A stretch of 64,000 nt of DNA from Methanobacteriota archaeon (lineage in GTDB: Archaea > Halobacteriota > Methanosarcinia > Methanosarcinales > Methanosarcinaceae): the NCBI GenBank assembly GCA_023399215.1, contig JAEWQJ010000010.1, positions 1-64,000 on the forward strand, in the 5' to 3' direction. Of the stretch, positions 33,914-42,540 are shown piece after piece (within the stretch, counting starts at the first letter, position 1; each line of letters opens with the position of its first letter). The notes beneath the pieces were generated by a model that saw nothing but the letters and a program-made list of their open reading frames with translations, had not been told where the DNA came from and did not search any database. The translations under genes and the position numbers were made by a program.

Positions 33914-36391
33914 ATGCTCTGGGTCCTAGGTTACGCTGAAAAATCGAAGATTAGAGTTATGGCTATAAAGGACCGGATGAAACAGCCGCTTTATATGGCC
34001 GAGCTCCTTATAAAAGATAGTTACAAAGGGCCGCGCCCTCTTAAAATCAGGCTCCTCACCGGCAAGAATAAAGAAGAATTCATTCCTCCACAGCAGTTTA
34101 TAGAGCTCCTGCGCAGTGCAAACCGAATAATGTTTGCGGAAGGAGGATATCCTGCAAATGAGGCTGCTTTTCTGGAAATGCTTAAAGGTTTTCAACTTAA
34201 TGCGGACAAAGTAAAAATCTGTAAACACTGCTGGATTAATAAACGTTTCAATTTTGTAAACAGTAAATCCATCAAGTACAATAACGAACTCATCTGCCTG
34301 GACTGTGCGAAAGAAGAACTATTGCGTGCAGTCCGTTCGGCTGGTGTGCAGTATGGGGAAAAATCCATAGATTTTCTGGAGCAGGTGCTTTCAAAAACCC
34401 GAGATCTTGATAGGACTATCCGAATGCTGACCCCTGAAAGGCTGGACCCTGAGTTCACACGCTATGATACTATAAGAACAAATCCTTCCAGTGCTACAGT
34501 TAGGGTAAAAAGCCTACCTCTTCAAAAGAAATTCAAGGAAATGCTGCTCGAAAAATCCGAGACTCTGCTGCCTGTACAGGCATTATCAATAGAAGCCGGG
34601 CTTCTGGAAGGAAAAAACCAGTTTGTAGTCTCGGCAACAGCAACCGGAAAGACTCTTATCGGGGAGATGGCAGGAATCCAGAACCTCTTTAACAAAAAAG
34701 GAAAAATGCTCTACCTTGTCCCTCTGGTTGCACTTGCAAACCAGAAGTATGAACAGTTCAAAGAACGCTATTCAAAACTAGGGTTCACCACCTCCATAAA
34801 GATCGGAGCAATTCTCATAAAAACTTCTCAGCGCGTGAAGATGCAGACTAGCCCGGGTGCGGATATCATTGTAGGGACTTACGAGGGTATAGACCATATG
34901 CTTCGGTCGGGAAATGCCGATTTTCTGGGCAAAATCGGAACTGTGGTAGTGGACGAAGTACATACTCTCGAAGACCAGGAGAGGGGCCACAGGCTGGACG
35001 GGCTTATTGGAAGGCTGAGGTATGTGGCACCAGAAGCTCAATTCATCTATCTCTCTGCAACCGTTGCAAATCCCGAAGGCTATGCAAAGAAACTCGGAGC
35101 CCAGCTTGTCCGTTACGAGCACAGGCCGGTTCCTATTGACAGGCATCTTCTTTTCTGTCAGGAAAACGAAAAGGCAAAATTGATTTCCCAGCTTGCGAAA
35201 GAAGAATATTCAATGGTATCTTCCAAAAAGCACAGGGGTCAGACAATTGTCTTTACAAACTCCCGTCGCAACTGCCATAAGCTTGCAGGAGCAATTTCGA
35301 TTCGAGCGGCGCCCTATCATGCCGGTCTTTCTCAGTACGAAAGGAAGAAAGTTGAAACTCGCTTTGCAAAAGGAGAGCTTCCTGTAATTGTGACTACGGC
35401 TGCTCTTGCGGCTGGGGTGGATTTTCCGGCTTCCCAGGTGATCTTTGAGTCCCTGGCAATGGGAATAGACTGGATTTCAGTTCAGGATTTTCTGCAGATG
35501 AGTGGAAGGGCAGGGAGACCTGACTACCATGATAGGGGAGTTGTTGTGCTGATGCCTGTGCCTGGAAAATCATATTCGGGTTCCCAATCCGATACCGAAG
35601 AAGAGGTTGCAATTAAACTACTCCAGGGAGAAATGCTCTCAGCAGGTGTAAAATATGGAGAAGCCGAACAGCTCGAGGAGGTGCTTGCATCGGTTGCAGT
35701 CACCTCTTCGGTGCAGGACCTCAGAATGATCCACAACCAGATGTTTGGAGGTTACGACCTGGATAAGTTGATTCTGCGTCTTCAGAGCTATCGTTTTGTG
35801 GAAAGAAAAGGAAACCGAATAGCGCTTACGCGTTTTGGGAAAATTATTGCAGCACATTTCCTTCCGGTATCGAAAGCTTTTCTGATTCGGGATGCAGTGC
35901 TTGGAGAGAATGAACCCCTGAAGATCGCAACGAACCTGGAGTTTTTTGATGCAGCGTATTTCAAGTATGCAAACCAGATCGGAAGCTCTCTGCACGTGAA
36001 TATGCCTTCAAGGATTTTTCAGGGAGCTACCCTTGATATAGTTTTTGACGGGGAGTCCCTTTCCCAGCTTGATGCAAAAATCCAGGAACTCCTGTTAAAC
36101 TTTGCTTCTGACTTTTTAACCTGTAAATGTAAAGATTCACCTTACTGCGGCTGCGCAGAACAGAAGTTTTCGGAAAAAATAATCAAGCTGCGTACAGAAG
36201 GACTTGAGCCTGCACAGATAGTAAAGAAACTTGAATATAAGTACGGAATCTCAGCCTATCAGGGTGATGTTTTCGGGTACCTGGACAACGCAGTCAGAAA
36301 CCTTGACGCCGTGGAACTTATAGCAAAAGTGCACTCTAAAAAGGGAGTTGCAGTAGAAGCAAAAAAGCTTAAAAAGAAAGTCCAGGGTTAA
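33914..36391 (+). CDS. DUF5814-type DEAD/DEAH-box helicase
   Basis: This 825-residue SF2 helicase has an N-terminal domain of about 210 residues with a zinc-finger-like CKHC (about 102) and CLDC (about 128), Walker A in SATATGKTL (about 240), DEVH (about 346), motif III LSATVANP, motif V TTAALAAGVDFPASQ and motif VI QMSGRAGRPDYHDRG. A second Cys cluster (CKCKDSPYCGC, about 735) follows the winged-helix region. It resembles Ski2/Hel308-type helicases, and the archaeal DUF5814 class is likely. An RNA or DNA substrate cannot be decided. AGGA precedes ATG 33914; an internal ATG at 33959 is a possible alternative start. Confidence 0.9.
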   Translation: MLWVLGYAEKSKIRVMAIKDRMKQPLYMAELLIKDSYKGPRPLKIRLLTGKNKEEFIPPQQFIELLRSANRIMFAEGGYPANEAAFLEMLKGFQLNADKVKICKHCWINKRFNFVNSKSIKYNNELICLDCAKEELLRAVRSAGVQYGEKSIDFLEQVLSKTRDLDRTIRMLTPERLDPEFTRYDTIRTNPSSATVRVKSLPLQKKFKEMLLEKSETLLPVQALSIEAGLLEGKNQFVVSATATGKTLIGEMAGIQNLFNKKGKMLYLVPLVALANQKYEQFKERYSKLGFTTSIKIGAILIKTSQRVKMQTSPGADIIVGTYEGIDHMLRSGNADFLGKIGTVVVDEVHTLEDQERGHRLDGLIGRLRYVAPEAQFIYLSATVANPEGYAKKLGAQLVRYEHRPVPIDRHLLFCQENEKAKLISQLAKEEYSMVSSKKHRGQTIVFTNSRRNCHKLAGAISIRAAPYHAGLSQYERKKVETRFAKGELPVIVTTAALAAGVDFPASQVIFESLAMGIDWISVQDFLQMSGRAGRPDYHDRGVVVLMPVPGKSYSGSQSDTEEEVAIKLLQGEMLSAGVKYGEAEQLEEVLASVAVTSSVQDLRMIHNQMFGGYDLDKLILRLQSYRFVERKGNRIALTRFGKIIAAHFLPVSKAFLIRDAVLGENEPLKIATNLEFFDAAYFKYANQIGSSLHVNMPSRIFQGATLDIVFDGESLSQLDAKIQELLLNFASDFLTCKCKDSPYCGCAEQKFSEKIIKLRTEGLEPAQIVKKLEYKYGISAYQGDVFGYLDNAVRNLDAVELIAKVHSKKGVAVEAKKLKKKVQG

Positions 36392-36561
36392 AAGATCAAA
36401 AACGTTTTTGCAGATAACATTGTATAATGAGTTGAAATGTTCCTGCTTATGTGGGAATGCTTTGTTTATATGAGAGGATTGGCCGGTTTTTAAGGGCCGG
36501 CTAGTATAATGAAATCAAAATCTGATCAGATACTCTGAAGGTAAAAAATAGAGGTAATTTC

Positions 36562-36963
36562 ATGACCGAGGATGTCGAATCCAGGGAAAATATCGAAAGC
36601 GCAGCTTCTAAAAAGATTAAGAAAAGCATTACAATTGAGTTTGTGAAGCCTGAGAACTTCAGGCAGATATATGCTATCGGAGCTGCAGGTGGGCACAGCC
36701 CCTATGATTTCAGGATCGGTTTTTATAATGACACTCCAAAACTGTTTGGGGATGCCTCGGAATCAAGGGTTATTCAGAGACGTGTAGAAACCGAAGTGAT
36801 ACTTTCTCCGGTAGCTGCACTTGAGCTTTCTCGCTGGTTGACCCAGCATATAAATGAATACGAATCCGTTTTCGGGCCCATTGCAAGAGCAATCCCGAGA
36901 CCAAGAAAGGAGTCGTCTGCAAAGCTTGTTGACGAAAGTACGGATCTCCAGGGTTACATCTAA
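36562..36963 (+). CDS. DUF3467 family protein
   Basis: The 133-residue product has ITIEFVKPENFRQIYAIGAA then GGHSPYDFRIGFYNDTP, then VIQRRVETEVILSPVAALEL and SRWLTQHINEYE, a pattern I associate with DUF3467, a small family of unknown function found near translation or stress genes. GAGGT precedes the ATG. It follows the helicase by 170 bases; an imperfect dyad (GCCGGTTTTTAAGGGCCGGC) at about 36482-36501 lies between them. Confidence 0.65.
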   Translation: MTEDVESRENIESAASKKIKKSITIEFVKPENFRQIYAIGAAGGHSPYDFRIGFYNDTPKLFGDASESRVIQRRVETEVILSPVAALELSRWLTQHINEYESVFGPIARAIPRPRKESSAKLVDESTDLQGYI

Positions 36964-37016
36964 CTCATTATGTTTGCGTTTGAGAAGCTTTATCTATAAA
37001 CTTTAGGATTGAGGTT

Positions 37017-37067
37017 CTTATCCCCAAACCCTATCAGCGTGATCAACCGGCGCAACGGTTGCGACCC
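37017..37067. repeat. dispersed intergenic repeat, copy A
   Basis: CTTATCCCCAAACCCTAT is followed by a GCGTGATCAA-CGGC-CAACGGTTG core, and CAACGGTTG recurs a few bases on. The core matches copy B (61283-61330) nearly throughout and copy C (61378-61428) over its second half. Confidence 0.75.
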
Positions 37068-37203
37068 AACGGTTGTTGGTAAACCGGAAAATTTGAACTG
37101 CAGCTTATGGAAGGAGCTATTTGATCCAGGGGTTATTTGAGAGCTCTTGGAGATCGATGGTTATATATCTCTGTAAAGGGTATGTAGTCTTCAGTTTTCT
37201 TAA

Positions 37204-37322
37204 AAGCCGGTGGAGTGACGATATGAAGAAATTCTCGTCGCTGTCATGAAGCGACTGATATAGGCAGCAAGTAAACCGCAGGTATGGATGCGGTTCTGAT
37301 GCGACTTGCTCCGCACTGGCTT
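37204..37322 (+). ncRNA. predicted structured RNA (or structured 5' leader) upstream of the Lsm gene
   Basis: A 9-pair closing helix (AAGCCGGTG 37204-37212 with CACTGGCTT 37314-37322, one G-T wobble) encloses several hairpins: GTCGCT/AGCGAC (37237-37242, 37250-37255), and a two-part stem AGCAAGT/ACTTGCT plus AACCGCA/TGCGGTT (37266-37310). A GACGA/TCGTC pairing (37217-37221, 37235-37239) overlaps and competes with the first hairpin. GC content is far above the local level. It ends 62 bases before the Lsm start and has a TATA-like box upstream. I could not match it to RNase P, SRP, a known riboswitch or a canonical C/D box RNA. Confidence 0.5.
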
Positions 37323-37384
37323 GGGACGTAATAAACAGAAGCGAGTACGGGGAGAATTCATAATAAATCAGCGAGGGTTTAAAT

Positions 37385-37609
37385 TTGTTCCCAAATAAAA
37401 AAGTTCAGAAAATTGTTGGATCAAAAATCCAGGTAGAAATGAAAGGCGATCTTAATCTGCTTGAAGGCACTCTTAAGAGCGTGGACGACTATATGAACCT
37501 TCATCTCGTGGACACCATGGAGATTGTAAAAGGAGAAAAAGTTCGTTCTCTTGGTTCAGTAGTACTTCGCGGTAATAACATTATACTGATCACTCCTGTA
37601 GAAGAATAA
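37385..37609 (+). CDS. Lsm (Sm-like archaeal) protein
   Basis: The 74-residue protein is a single Sm fold: Sm1 is KIQVEMKGDLNLLEGTLKSV then DDYMNLHLVD, Sm2 is LGSVVLRGNNIILI. Archaeal Lsm proteins form heptameric rings that bind U-rich RNA and tRNA or small RNAs. The start is TTG, supported by GAGGG seven bases upstream and by the conserved start of the fold soon after. A structured RNA candidate lies directly upstream, and a winged-helix gene follows 32 bases downstream, so all three may share a transcript. Confidence 0.9.
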   Translation: MFPNKKVQKIVGSKIQVEMKGDLNLLEGTLKSVDDYMNLHLVDTMEIVKGEKVRSLGSVVLRGNNIILITPVEE

Positions 37610-37641
37610 AACTTCATAAGGAACTCTATTAGTGTGGAATC

Positions 37642-38043
37642 ATGGATCTTGAAGAAGAAGCTTATAATATAATAAAAAGCCATAAAGAAGGCGTTTTCCA
37701 GAACGTTATCTGGAAAGAGCTGAATATCGATAGCAGAAAATGCTCCAGAATCATAAAAAAACTTCTGGATAAAGATCTTATTGTACGAGAAGTTGGAGTC
37801 TCAAACGGAGCAAGAACATATCTACTGAAAGCAAAGGAAGAAGTTAAGGAAAAATACGACCTCCTACTTGCAGGAGAATTGTTTTCGGCCTGTACAGGCT
37901 GCACCGGTGATTGTCAACCCGAATACTGCGGGAGACTCAGCGAATGGATTGGCAACCTCATACAAGAAGATGACAGATCGGAAGAAGCCGGTGAAATAAA
38001 GGCCGATGTCAAAAATGAGGAAGAAGCTGAAGAAGAAATATGA
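37642..38043 (+). CDS. winged-helix regulator with C-terminal cysteine cluster
   Basis: Residues about 5-65 form a winged helix resembling the B-block TFIIIC/MarR type: AYNIIKSHKEGVFQNVIWKE, then SRKCSRIIKKLLDKDLIVRE and GARTYLLK. Residues about 80-100 carry four Cys in CTGCTGDCQPEYCG, suited to a zinc site or Fe-S cluster, followed by an acidic tail. A redox- or metal-sensing DNA-binding role is a reasonable inference. The gene follows the Lsm gene by 32 bases, so an operon is likely. No operator was found. Confidence 0.8.
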   Translation: MDLEEEAYNIIKSHKEGVFQNVIWKELNIDSRKCSRIIKKLLDKDLIVREVGVSNGARTYLLKAKEEVKEKYDLLLAGELFSACTGCTGDCQPEYCGRLSEWIGNLIQEDDRSEEAGEIKADVKNEEEAEEEI

Positions 38044-38084
38044 AATAAGAATTTTCGAACTCAACAGCCAATAGAGTTCTCAAA

Positions 38085-38200
38085 GACAGTTTTCGGGCAA
38101 GCCTTTTTAAAAAGGTTGTGACTGCTACGTTCTTAGAGCTTTTCGATCAAACCTTTTTCTAAAGGTTTTTGATCAAGCTCTTTTTAAAAAGGCTTGTGAA
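38085..38200. repeat. palindromic T/A-run elements downstream of the Lsm operon
   Basis: Three related dyads of the type GCCTTTTTAAAAAGG or AACCTTTTTCTAAAGGTTT occur in succession, sharing sequence with dyads at 61226-61248 and 61331-61356. The U-runs they would encode could terminate transcription in either direction. Confidence 0.6.
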
Positions 38201-38251
38201 ATTTCATAATTCAACAGCTACTAACATTTTAAAAGGTATCGGCAGCCGCTA

Positions 38252-38262
38252 ACTATATATAG
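38252..38262 (+). promoter_or_regulatory. TATA box of the first tRNA-Glu gene
   Basis: ACTATATATAG lies 56-66 bases before the tRNA, and the 13-bp stem at 38268-38299 falls between them, so the stem would be in the 5' leader of the precursor tRNA. Confidence 0.55.
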
Positions 38263-38267
38263 TAAAA

Positions 38268-38299
38268 CCCCTTATTGAAGAACCCCCTTCAATAAGGGG
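38268..38299 (+). other. 13-bp perfect hairpin in the tRNA-Glu precursor leader
   Basis: CCCCTTATTGAAG (38268-38280) and CTTCAATAAGGGG (38287-38299) are perfect complements around AACCCC, 18 bases before the tRNA. The second tRNA-Glu copy has no such leader. Confidence 0.75.
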
Positions 38300-38317
38300 A
38301 AATAAGATACAATAAAA

Positions 38318-38395
38318 GCTCCGGTAGTGTAGTCCGGCCAATCATTCCGGCCTTTCGAGCCGAAGACTCGGGTTCGAATCCCGGCCGGAGCACCA
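38318..38395 (+). tRNA. tRNA-Glu (anticodon UUC), copy 1, CCA encoded
   Basis: A seven-base acceptor stem GCTCCGG pairs with CCGGAGC and is followed by the encoded ACCA. The anticodon loop CTTTCGA gives UUC. The T arm is CTCGGG-TTCGAAT-CCCG. One C-A mismatch sits at the outer end of the anticodon stem. The 78-base sequence is identical to the copy at 40547-40624. Confidence 0.95.
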
Positions 38396-39344
38396 TACTT
38401 TTCTATTGAAACCAAAAGAACTGTGTTTCTTATTTCTTAGTTTTCTGTTTCTTAAGATGGAGATTATTTTATTTCAGTTGAATATCCCACTAGCTTGCTG
38501 CGGGGATGGATAACTTCCCCGGTAACCGTTGATGATAATGTGATTTTTCAATTACGTTTTCGGTTATTAATTTCTGCTCAAACTAAATCGTTTAGGTTAT
38601 TATTTCCTTTAATGGATATTTGGAACGGGGGAGCGAACATACCCAGTTGCTTGCAGCGGGGTGCGCCAGCGCAACTTTGATTCTCATCTGGCCAGCTTTT
38701 ATAGTTTTTTGTTCCATGATGTTGACTAATTTCTCGGTTATTTAATGTATCGGATTTCATAAGTAGTTCTTACGATACTTTTTGTTTTATTCTGATTTCA
38801 TGTTTATTTTTCTCCATGCGTTTTTAAATAAGCATGCAGAAATAATGGAATTTATAGGTAGAGAGTAAAATTAAGTACGCCGTCTTAATAAAAAAACAAC
38901 TTAAGTTGCGAATTATATTTTTATAATGTCATATGTCTTTTTTGAGTTTTGAATCAGATGCGGAAATTATTGGATTCAATATTCGAAAAGCAATAAGCCT
39001 ATAATGGTTGTTTTTAGTATATTCATCTAAAAAGATCTGTTTAACTTTTGTTTCGTTAATAACAAATTTTTAGGTTTGTAATCTCAATTAAATGCAGTAT
39101 AAACAGTATATATCTCTTTTTATCCATTTTAATGACATTTTAATTACTTTAAAATCTTTAATAATTTAGTTTCTTTAATTTAAGCAAAAATAGTGGAATA
39201 AATCAATATAAATGGCTTAATAGTTACTGAAATAAGATAAGGAAGACTATTTCAGTTAAACTTATAGTATATAAAAACTATTACCAAGTGTGGCCAAAAT
39301 TAATAGAAAAGTACAACCATAATTGTATGAAGAAGGGATTATAT
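38396..39344. other. AT-rich intergenic region with imperfect GC-rich direct repeats
   Basis: No gene is supported. Two related GC-rich motifs, TAGCTTGCTGCGGGG (38491-38505) and TTGCTTGCAGCGGGG (38647-38661), stand out from AT-rich flanks and look like parts of an intergenic repeat. TATA-like stretches lie near 39260-39280 before the secreted-protein gene. Confidence 0.5.
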
Positions 39345-40046
39345 ATGAAAGCTAAACTTTTAACACTCGGGACTGTCACAGTACTTTTATGCGCTGCATT
39401 CATGGCATCTACTGCTGCGGCATCTCCAAAAGGAATTGACTTTGAGGGAGAACACTACAACCTGAACATCATCGGAAAGAAAGTTGACTGGAATGGTGGC
39501 GGAAATTACGACAACCCTGACAGGCACACAATCTTTGTACCCGAGAATACTACTGGTTTTTCTATCCCTATTTATGATGAAGGAGTACTCACCGAAGTTC
39601 CAGGTGTCCAGATCTGGATGAACCAGGGCGAAGAATTTGCAGTTCTTGACGGAAATGCATTTGATGATGGAGCTGCTTCATTCCAGCTTGCTCCAGGAAA
39701 GTACAATGTCTTTATTACCGCCAAAGGTAAGCCAGGTGGATATACTGATGTAACTGGCTGGGTCAAGTGTAACGACACATATTACTTTGATATTGGGAAA
39801 GTGACCGTTACCAAAAAGCCTGCATGGGATAACGCTACAGATCTTTTCTACGTGAGCGCAGCCGAGGAACCTGATACTATCGATCTCATTAACACACAGT
39901 TTGGTGGAAATGATGTCTGGGTATTCGACTACCTGAATGCACTGAAAGCTTACGACCCAGGATACTACGAGGACCCACTTTATTTCTGGCAGTATGATAA
40001 TAACGGCAACAAGCTAGTCCAGGTTCGCTTCTATCCTGTAAACTAA
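39345..40046 (+). CDS. secreted protein of unknown function
   Basis: From ATG 39345 the 233-residue product has a signal peptide (KAKLLTLGTVTVLLCAAFMA, cut after STAAA) and a mature domain rich in beta strands with Trp, Tyr, Gly and Asn: FEGEHYNLNIIGKKVDWNGG, then GKYNVFITAKGKPGGYTDVT and WVFDYLNALKAYDP. There is no C-terminal anchor. Methanosarcina carries several paralogues of such secreted proteins; the function is unknown to me. ATG 39345 is preferred over in-frame ATGs upstream because GAAGGG lies at good spacing. It is the only gene between the two tRNA-Glu copies. A T-rich terminator run follows (40056-40080). Confidence 0.8.
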   Translation: MKAKLLTLGTVTVLLCAAFMASTAAASPKGIDFEGEHYNLNIIGKKVDWNGGGNYDNPDRHTIFVPENTTGFSIPIYDEGVLTEVPGVQIWMNQGEEFAVLDGNAFDDGAASFQLAPGKYNVFITAKGKPGGYTDVTGWVKCNDTYYFDIGKVTVTKKPAWDNATDLFYVSAAEEPDTIDLINTQFGGNDVWVFDYLNALKAYDPGYYEDPLYFWQYDNNGNKLVQVRFYPVN

Positions 40047-40546
40047 ACTTCCTTATTACTTTCTTTTTTTCTTTTTTAATTTAGCATTGAGTCCATCCCA
40101 TAACTCAAAATTTGATTTTTGAATATCGTATTTGGAACAATCAATCGAATATCTGATAATGGAAAAATGATCCTAAAACTTCAATAACTTAGGCCCCGTC
40201 TCAGAATAAACTATGTAGATTTCCAATTGAACGTTTTGATTTTCACTATCAAGATAGCCAATCAAAGTTACAATAAATTATAAGTTGCATAGGTTATTTC
40301 GTTGCGGGCACTTAAAACAAAAAAGTTTTGGGATAGGTTTATTCTATTTTAAAACTAACTGAAGTCATTATTTATTCAAGTTTTACTGAATAAATTTTAA
40401 TCTGTTATCTATTCCAGAATAAAATCATCTTTTGTTTTAGTACTATCGGCAAACTCCTAAAGATATTTACAAAAACAGCTCCCCCTTAAGGGACAGGTTT
40501 ATATATTACTTAAGTCTATTGAAGGTCTCGCTGTGAGATGCAATGT
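40047..40546. other. intergenic region before the second tRNA-Glu
   Basis: The T-rich run just after the stop (40056-40080) would suit archaeal termination. AGAATAAAC (40203-40211) and GTTTATTCT (40337-40345) are inverted copies about 125 bases apart, which could be the ends of a small decayed element, but this is weak. TTTATATATTAC near 40498-40509 is a TATA-like box for the tRNA. Confidence 0.45.
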
Positions 40547-40624
40547 GCTCCGGTAGTGTAGTCCGGCCAATCATTCCGGCCTTTCGAGCCGAAGACTCGG
40601 GTTCGAATCCCGGCCGGAGCACCA
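40547..40624 (+). tRNA. tRNA-Glu (anticodon UUC), copy 2, CCA encoded
   Basis: The sequence is identical over all 78 bases to the tRNA at 38318-38395. The flanking sequences are unrelated beyond the TATA-like box about 40-50 bases upstream. Confidence 0.95.
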
Positions 40625-40834
40625 TATTAAATTTTTCATGTCGAACTTATTTTCTATAATGATTTTTCTAGTGATTTATGATTTTTCTTTAACCATTTGT
40701 TTTCTTTTAGAACCTTTTTATACTTAAATGTAGAAAAATAGATTTTTCAGGCTCTGCTTCCGGCTTGTTAAGTTTCTTAGTTGTTTAACTTCCCCTATTC
40801 TGCTTCCTTAACTTTAACTTCCCCAACTGCTTCT

Positions 40835-41758
40835 TTAACTCTTTTTCAGGATAAAAGAATGGAATTCTTTTATTTCCCTGATTTTTTCCAGGTTCTGTTC
40901 TGCGTCAAGCAGGCCTGCCGTGTTGATGGATTCAAGCGCAGCCTTTGCAGCAAAGCAAGCTCTTTTCATGCCTCTATCCAGAGCGAGTACCCGGATCATT
41001 TCCAGAGACCACGCGATCTGGACAAGTACATTTTTCATTCCGTCCTGAGAGACCTCGATGCCCAGGTTTTCAAGTGCCTCAATTACTGCCTTTGCATAGG
41101 ACTCGTTATTTTCACTTACAGCGGTATTACCCAGATCTTCAAGAATGACTGCAGCTTCCAGAGTACTGGTTTCTATTGTCTGCTTGGCCGAAGCGATTCC
41201 TATTTCCCCAATGTAGCCTATAGCAGCAATCCCGGCCTTATGAAGGCCTTTTTCTATAGATATCAGTGATACCTGCATGAGGTAAACCTCTGAAAGACTT
41301 ATCATCGTTTCCATTTTCATCCTTGAAGAGCCCTTTCCGCAAGTTCCAAGCGATTCGGCTGCACTTCTGGCTGCTGCATCCAGGCCTTTTCCGGCAAACT
41401 CCAGGGCAAGGCTCCCGACAATGGATAAAGCCTTTATAGCAACCGGTTCCCTTTTTTGACTGGCAGCCTCAAGTGCTATGTCTCCAAGAACACGACTTGA
41501 AACTGAGCATACCTGCTCCATTTTCATTCCAGCAGATACTCTCGCTATGTCCCCTATAGAGATGATCAGCGCTTTTATATCCAGCTCGTTTTCAGCATTT
41601 GCATCCAGGTGAATCAACTGGAGCGCGAAGCCCTTGAGCTTGTCAACAGCTTCTACTGTTCCTTTTTGGTTCCCACTATACGCTTTTTTGAATCCTTCTT
41701 CAATAGTTCTGACTTCATCCAGCTCATTTACATCCACAGGCGAGACACCAGACCCCAC
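40835..41758 (-). CDS. all-helical repeat protein of unknown function
   Basis: The 307-residue protein is Ala/Leu/Glu/Gly-rich with a run of paired helices, such as ALIISIGDIARVSAGMKMEQ, then AIKALSIVGSLALEFAGKGL and EAAVILEDLGNTAVSENNES. It suggests a HEAT- or ARM-like alpha solenoid. There is no signal or TM segment. The start is GTG with no clear ribosome-binding site. I do not recognise the family; a scaffold role is only a guess. It stands alone. Confidence 0.75.
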   Translation of the reverse strand: MGSGVSPVDVNELDEVRTIEEGFKKAYSGNQKGTVEAVDKLKGFALQLIHLDANAENELDIKALIISIGDIARVSAGMKMEQVCSVSSRVLGDIALEAASQKREPVAIKALSIVGSLALEFAGKGLDAAARSAAESLGTCGKGSSRMKMETMISLSEVYLMQVSLISIEKGLHKAGIAAIGYIGEIGIASAKQTIETSTLEAAVILEDLGNTAVSENNESYAKAVIEALENLGIEVSQDGMKNVLVQIAWSLEMIRVLALDRGMKRACFAAKAALESINTAGLLDAEQNLEKIREIKEFHSFILKKS

Positions 41759-41845
41759 AATAGTCCTTGTTAATTCTATTGTTCTTACTCCAGATTAGTT
41801 TTCCTATCGGAATCAATCTCCTGCCCTGCCCGTTACAATATTACA

Positions 41846-42202
41846 TTAAACCTTGAATTCTGCCCCGATAGATATTATTTTATTCTCACCCTGTGAAAAG
41901 AAAAAAGAGCTCCTTGATGTATCGTAAACGTGATGTATCATAAGATATTGTTTCCCTGGTTCAGTCAGAGTTATAGGATAGATCAAATCTGGATAGGTCA
42001 AATCTTTGTTTTCTAAAAGCAGAAAGTAGCTCTTAAATGTCCGAACCATACAGGTGTGAATACGACAGTTACCAGCCAGACAAGTAACACCTGAAATCCT
42101 GACCGGTCTCAAAAGTGGGAACATCACACTGTGTATCAAGACACAAAATACATGGAAAAGAGTTATCCATAAAGCGATACACATAATTGATAACCTTGAC
42201 AT
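41846..42202 (-). CDS. doubtful small protein, possibly a gene remnant
   Basis: The 118-codon frame ends with a protein-like stretch (LTYPDLIYPITLTEPGKQYL, then IHHVYDTSRSSFFFSQGENK) but begins with an unconvincing hydrophobic, Cys-containing segment. No ribosome-binding site or family match was found. It might be a decayed secreted-protein gene. Confidence 0.3.
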   Translation of the reverse strand: MSRLSIMCIALWITLFHVFCVLIHSVMFPLLRPVRISGVTCLAGNCRIHTCMVRTFKSYFLLLENKDLTYPDLIYPITLTEPGKQYLMIHHVYDTSRSSFFFSQGENKIISIGAEFKV

Positions 42203-42540
42203 TAATCAAAAACTTTCTTGCCTCGCTTTGAGAATATAAGTATAAAAAATTCGTTGAGTAAAAATCAGTGCAATTACGGAATAAGTGAATTTTGTTAACA
42301 CTCATACAAACAATATGAACTCTTAAAAGTGACTCATCAAAGGACTTAAATAGAATAGGACAGTTATTAATTGTTTGAAAGATTTATAAAAGTTCTAATG
42401 GGGAAAGCTAAAGAGCTGAACTTCAACAGGGGGAATCGGGAGAAAAATGAGATTATTTGTACGATTTATGCAAATCAATAAATTGTGCGAAGAATTTAGT
42501 CAAAAATAGTTTTAAGTTAAAAATTCAAATTAAGTAAAAA

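Larger units (their letters stand above)
36964..37384. other. intergenic region with a dispersed repeat and a structured RNA candidate
   Basis: Bases 37017-37080 are a copy of an intergenic repeat that recurs at 61283-61330 and 61378-61428. A TATA-like TTATATATC is at about 37160-37168. The structured RNA candidate spans 37204-37322, and GAGGG at 37373-37377 is the ribosome-binding site of the Lsm gene. Confidence 0.6.

Noticed and set aside
37204..37322. RNase P RNA or canonical C/D box RNA
   Set aside because: ACAGAA occurs nearby, but the conserved P4 block and other RNase P motifs are absent and the region is too short. No clear C and D box pair is present.
38495..38680. 61-codon ORF after the first tRNA-Glu
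   Set aside because: Low coding likelihood; it spans the GC-rich repeat motifs.
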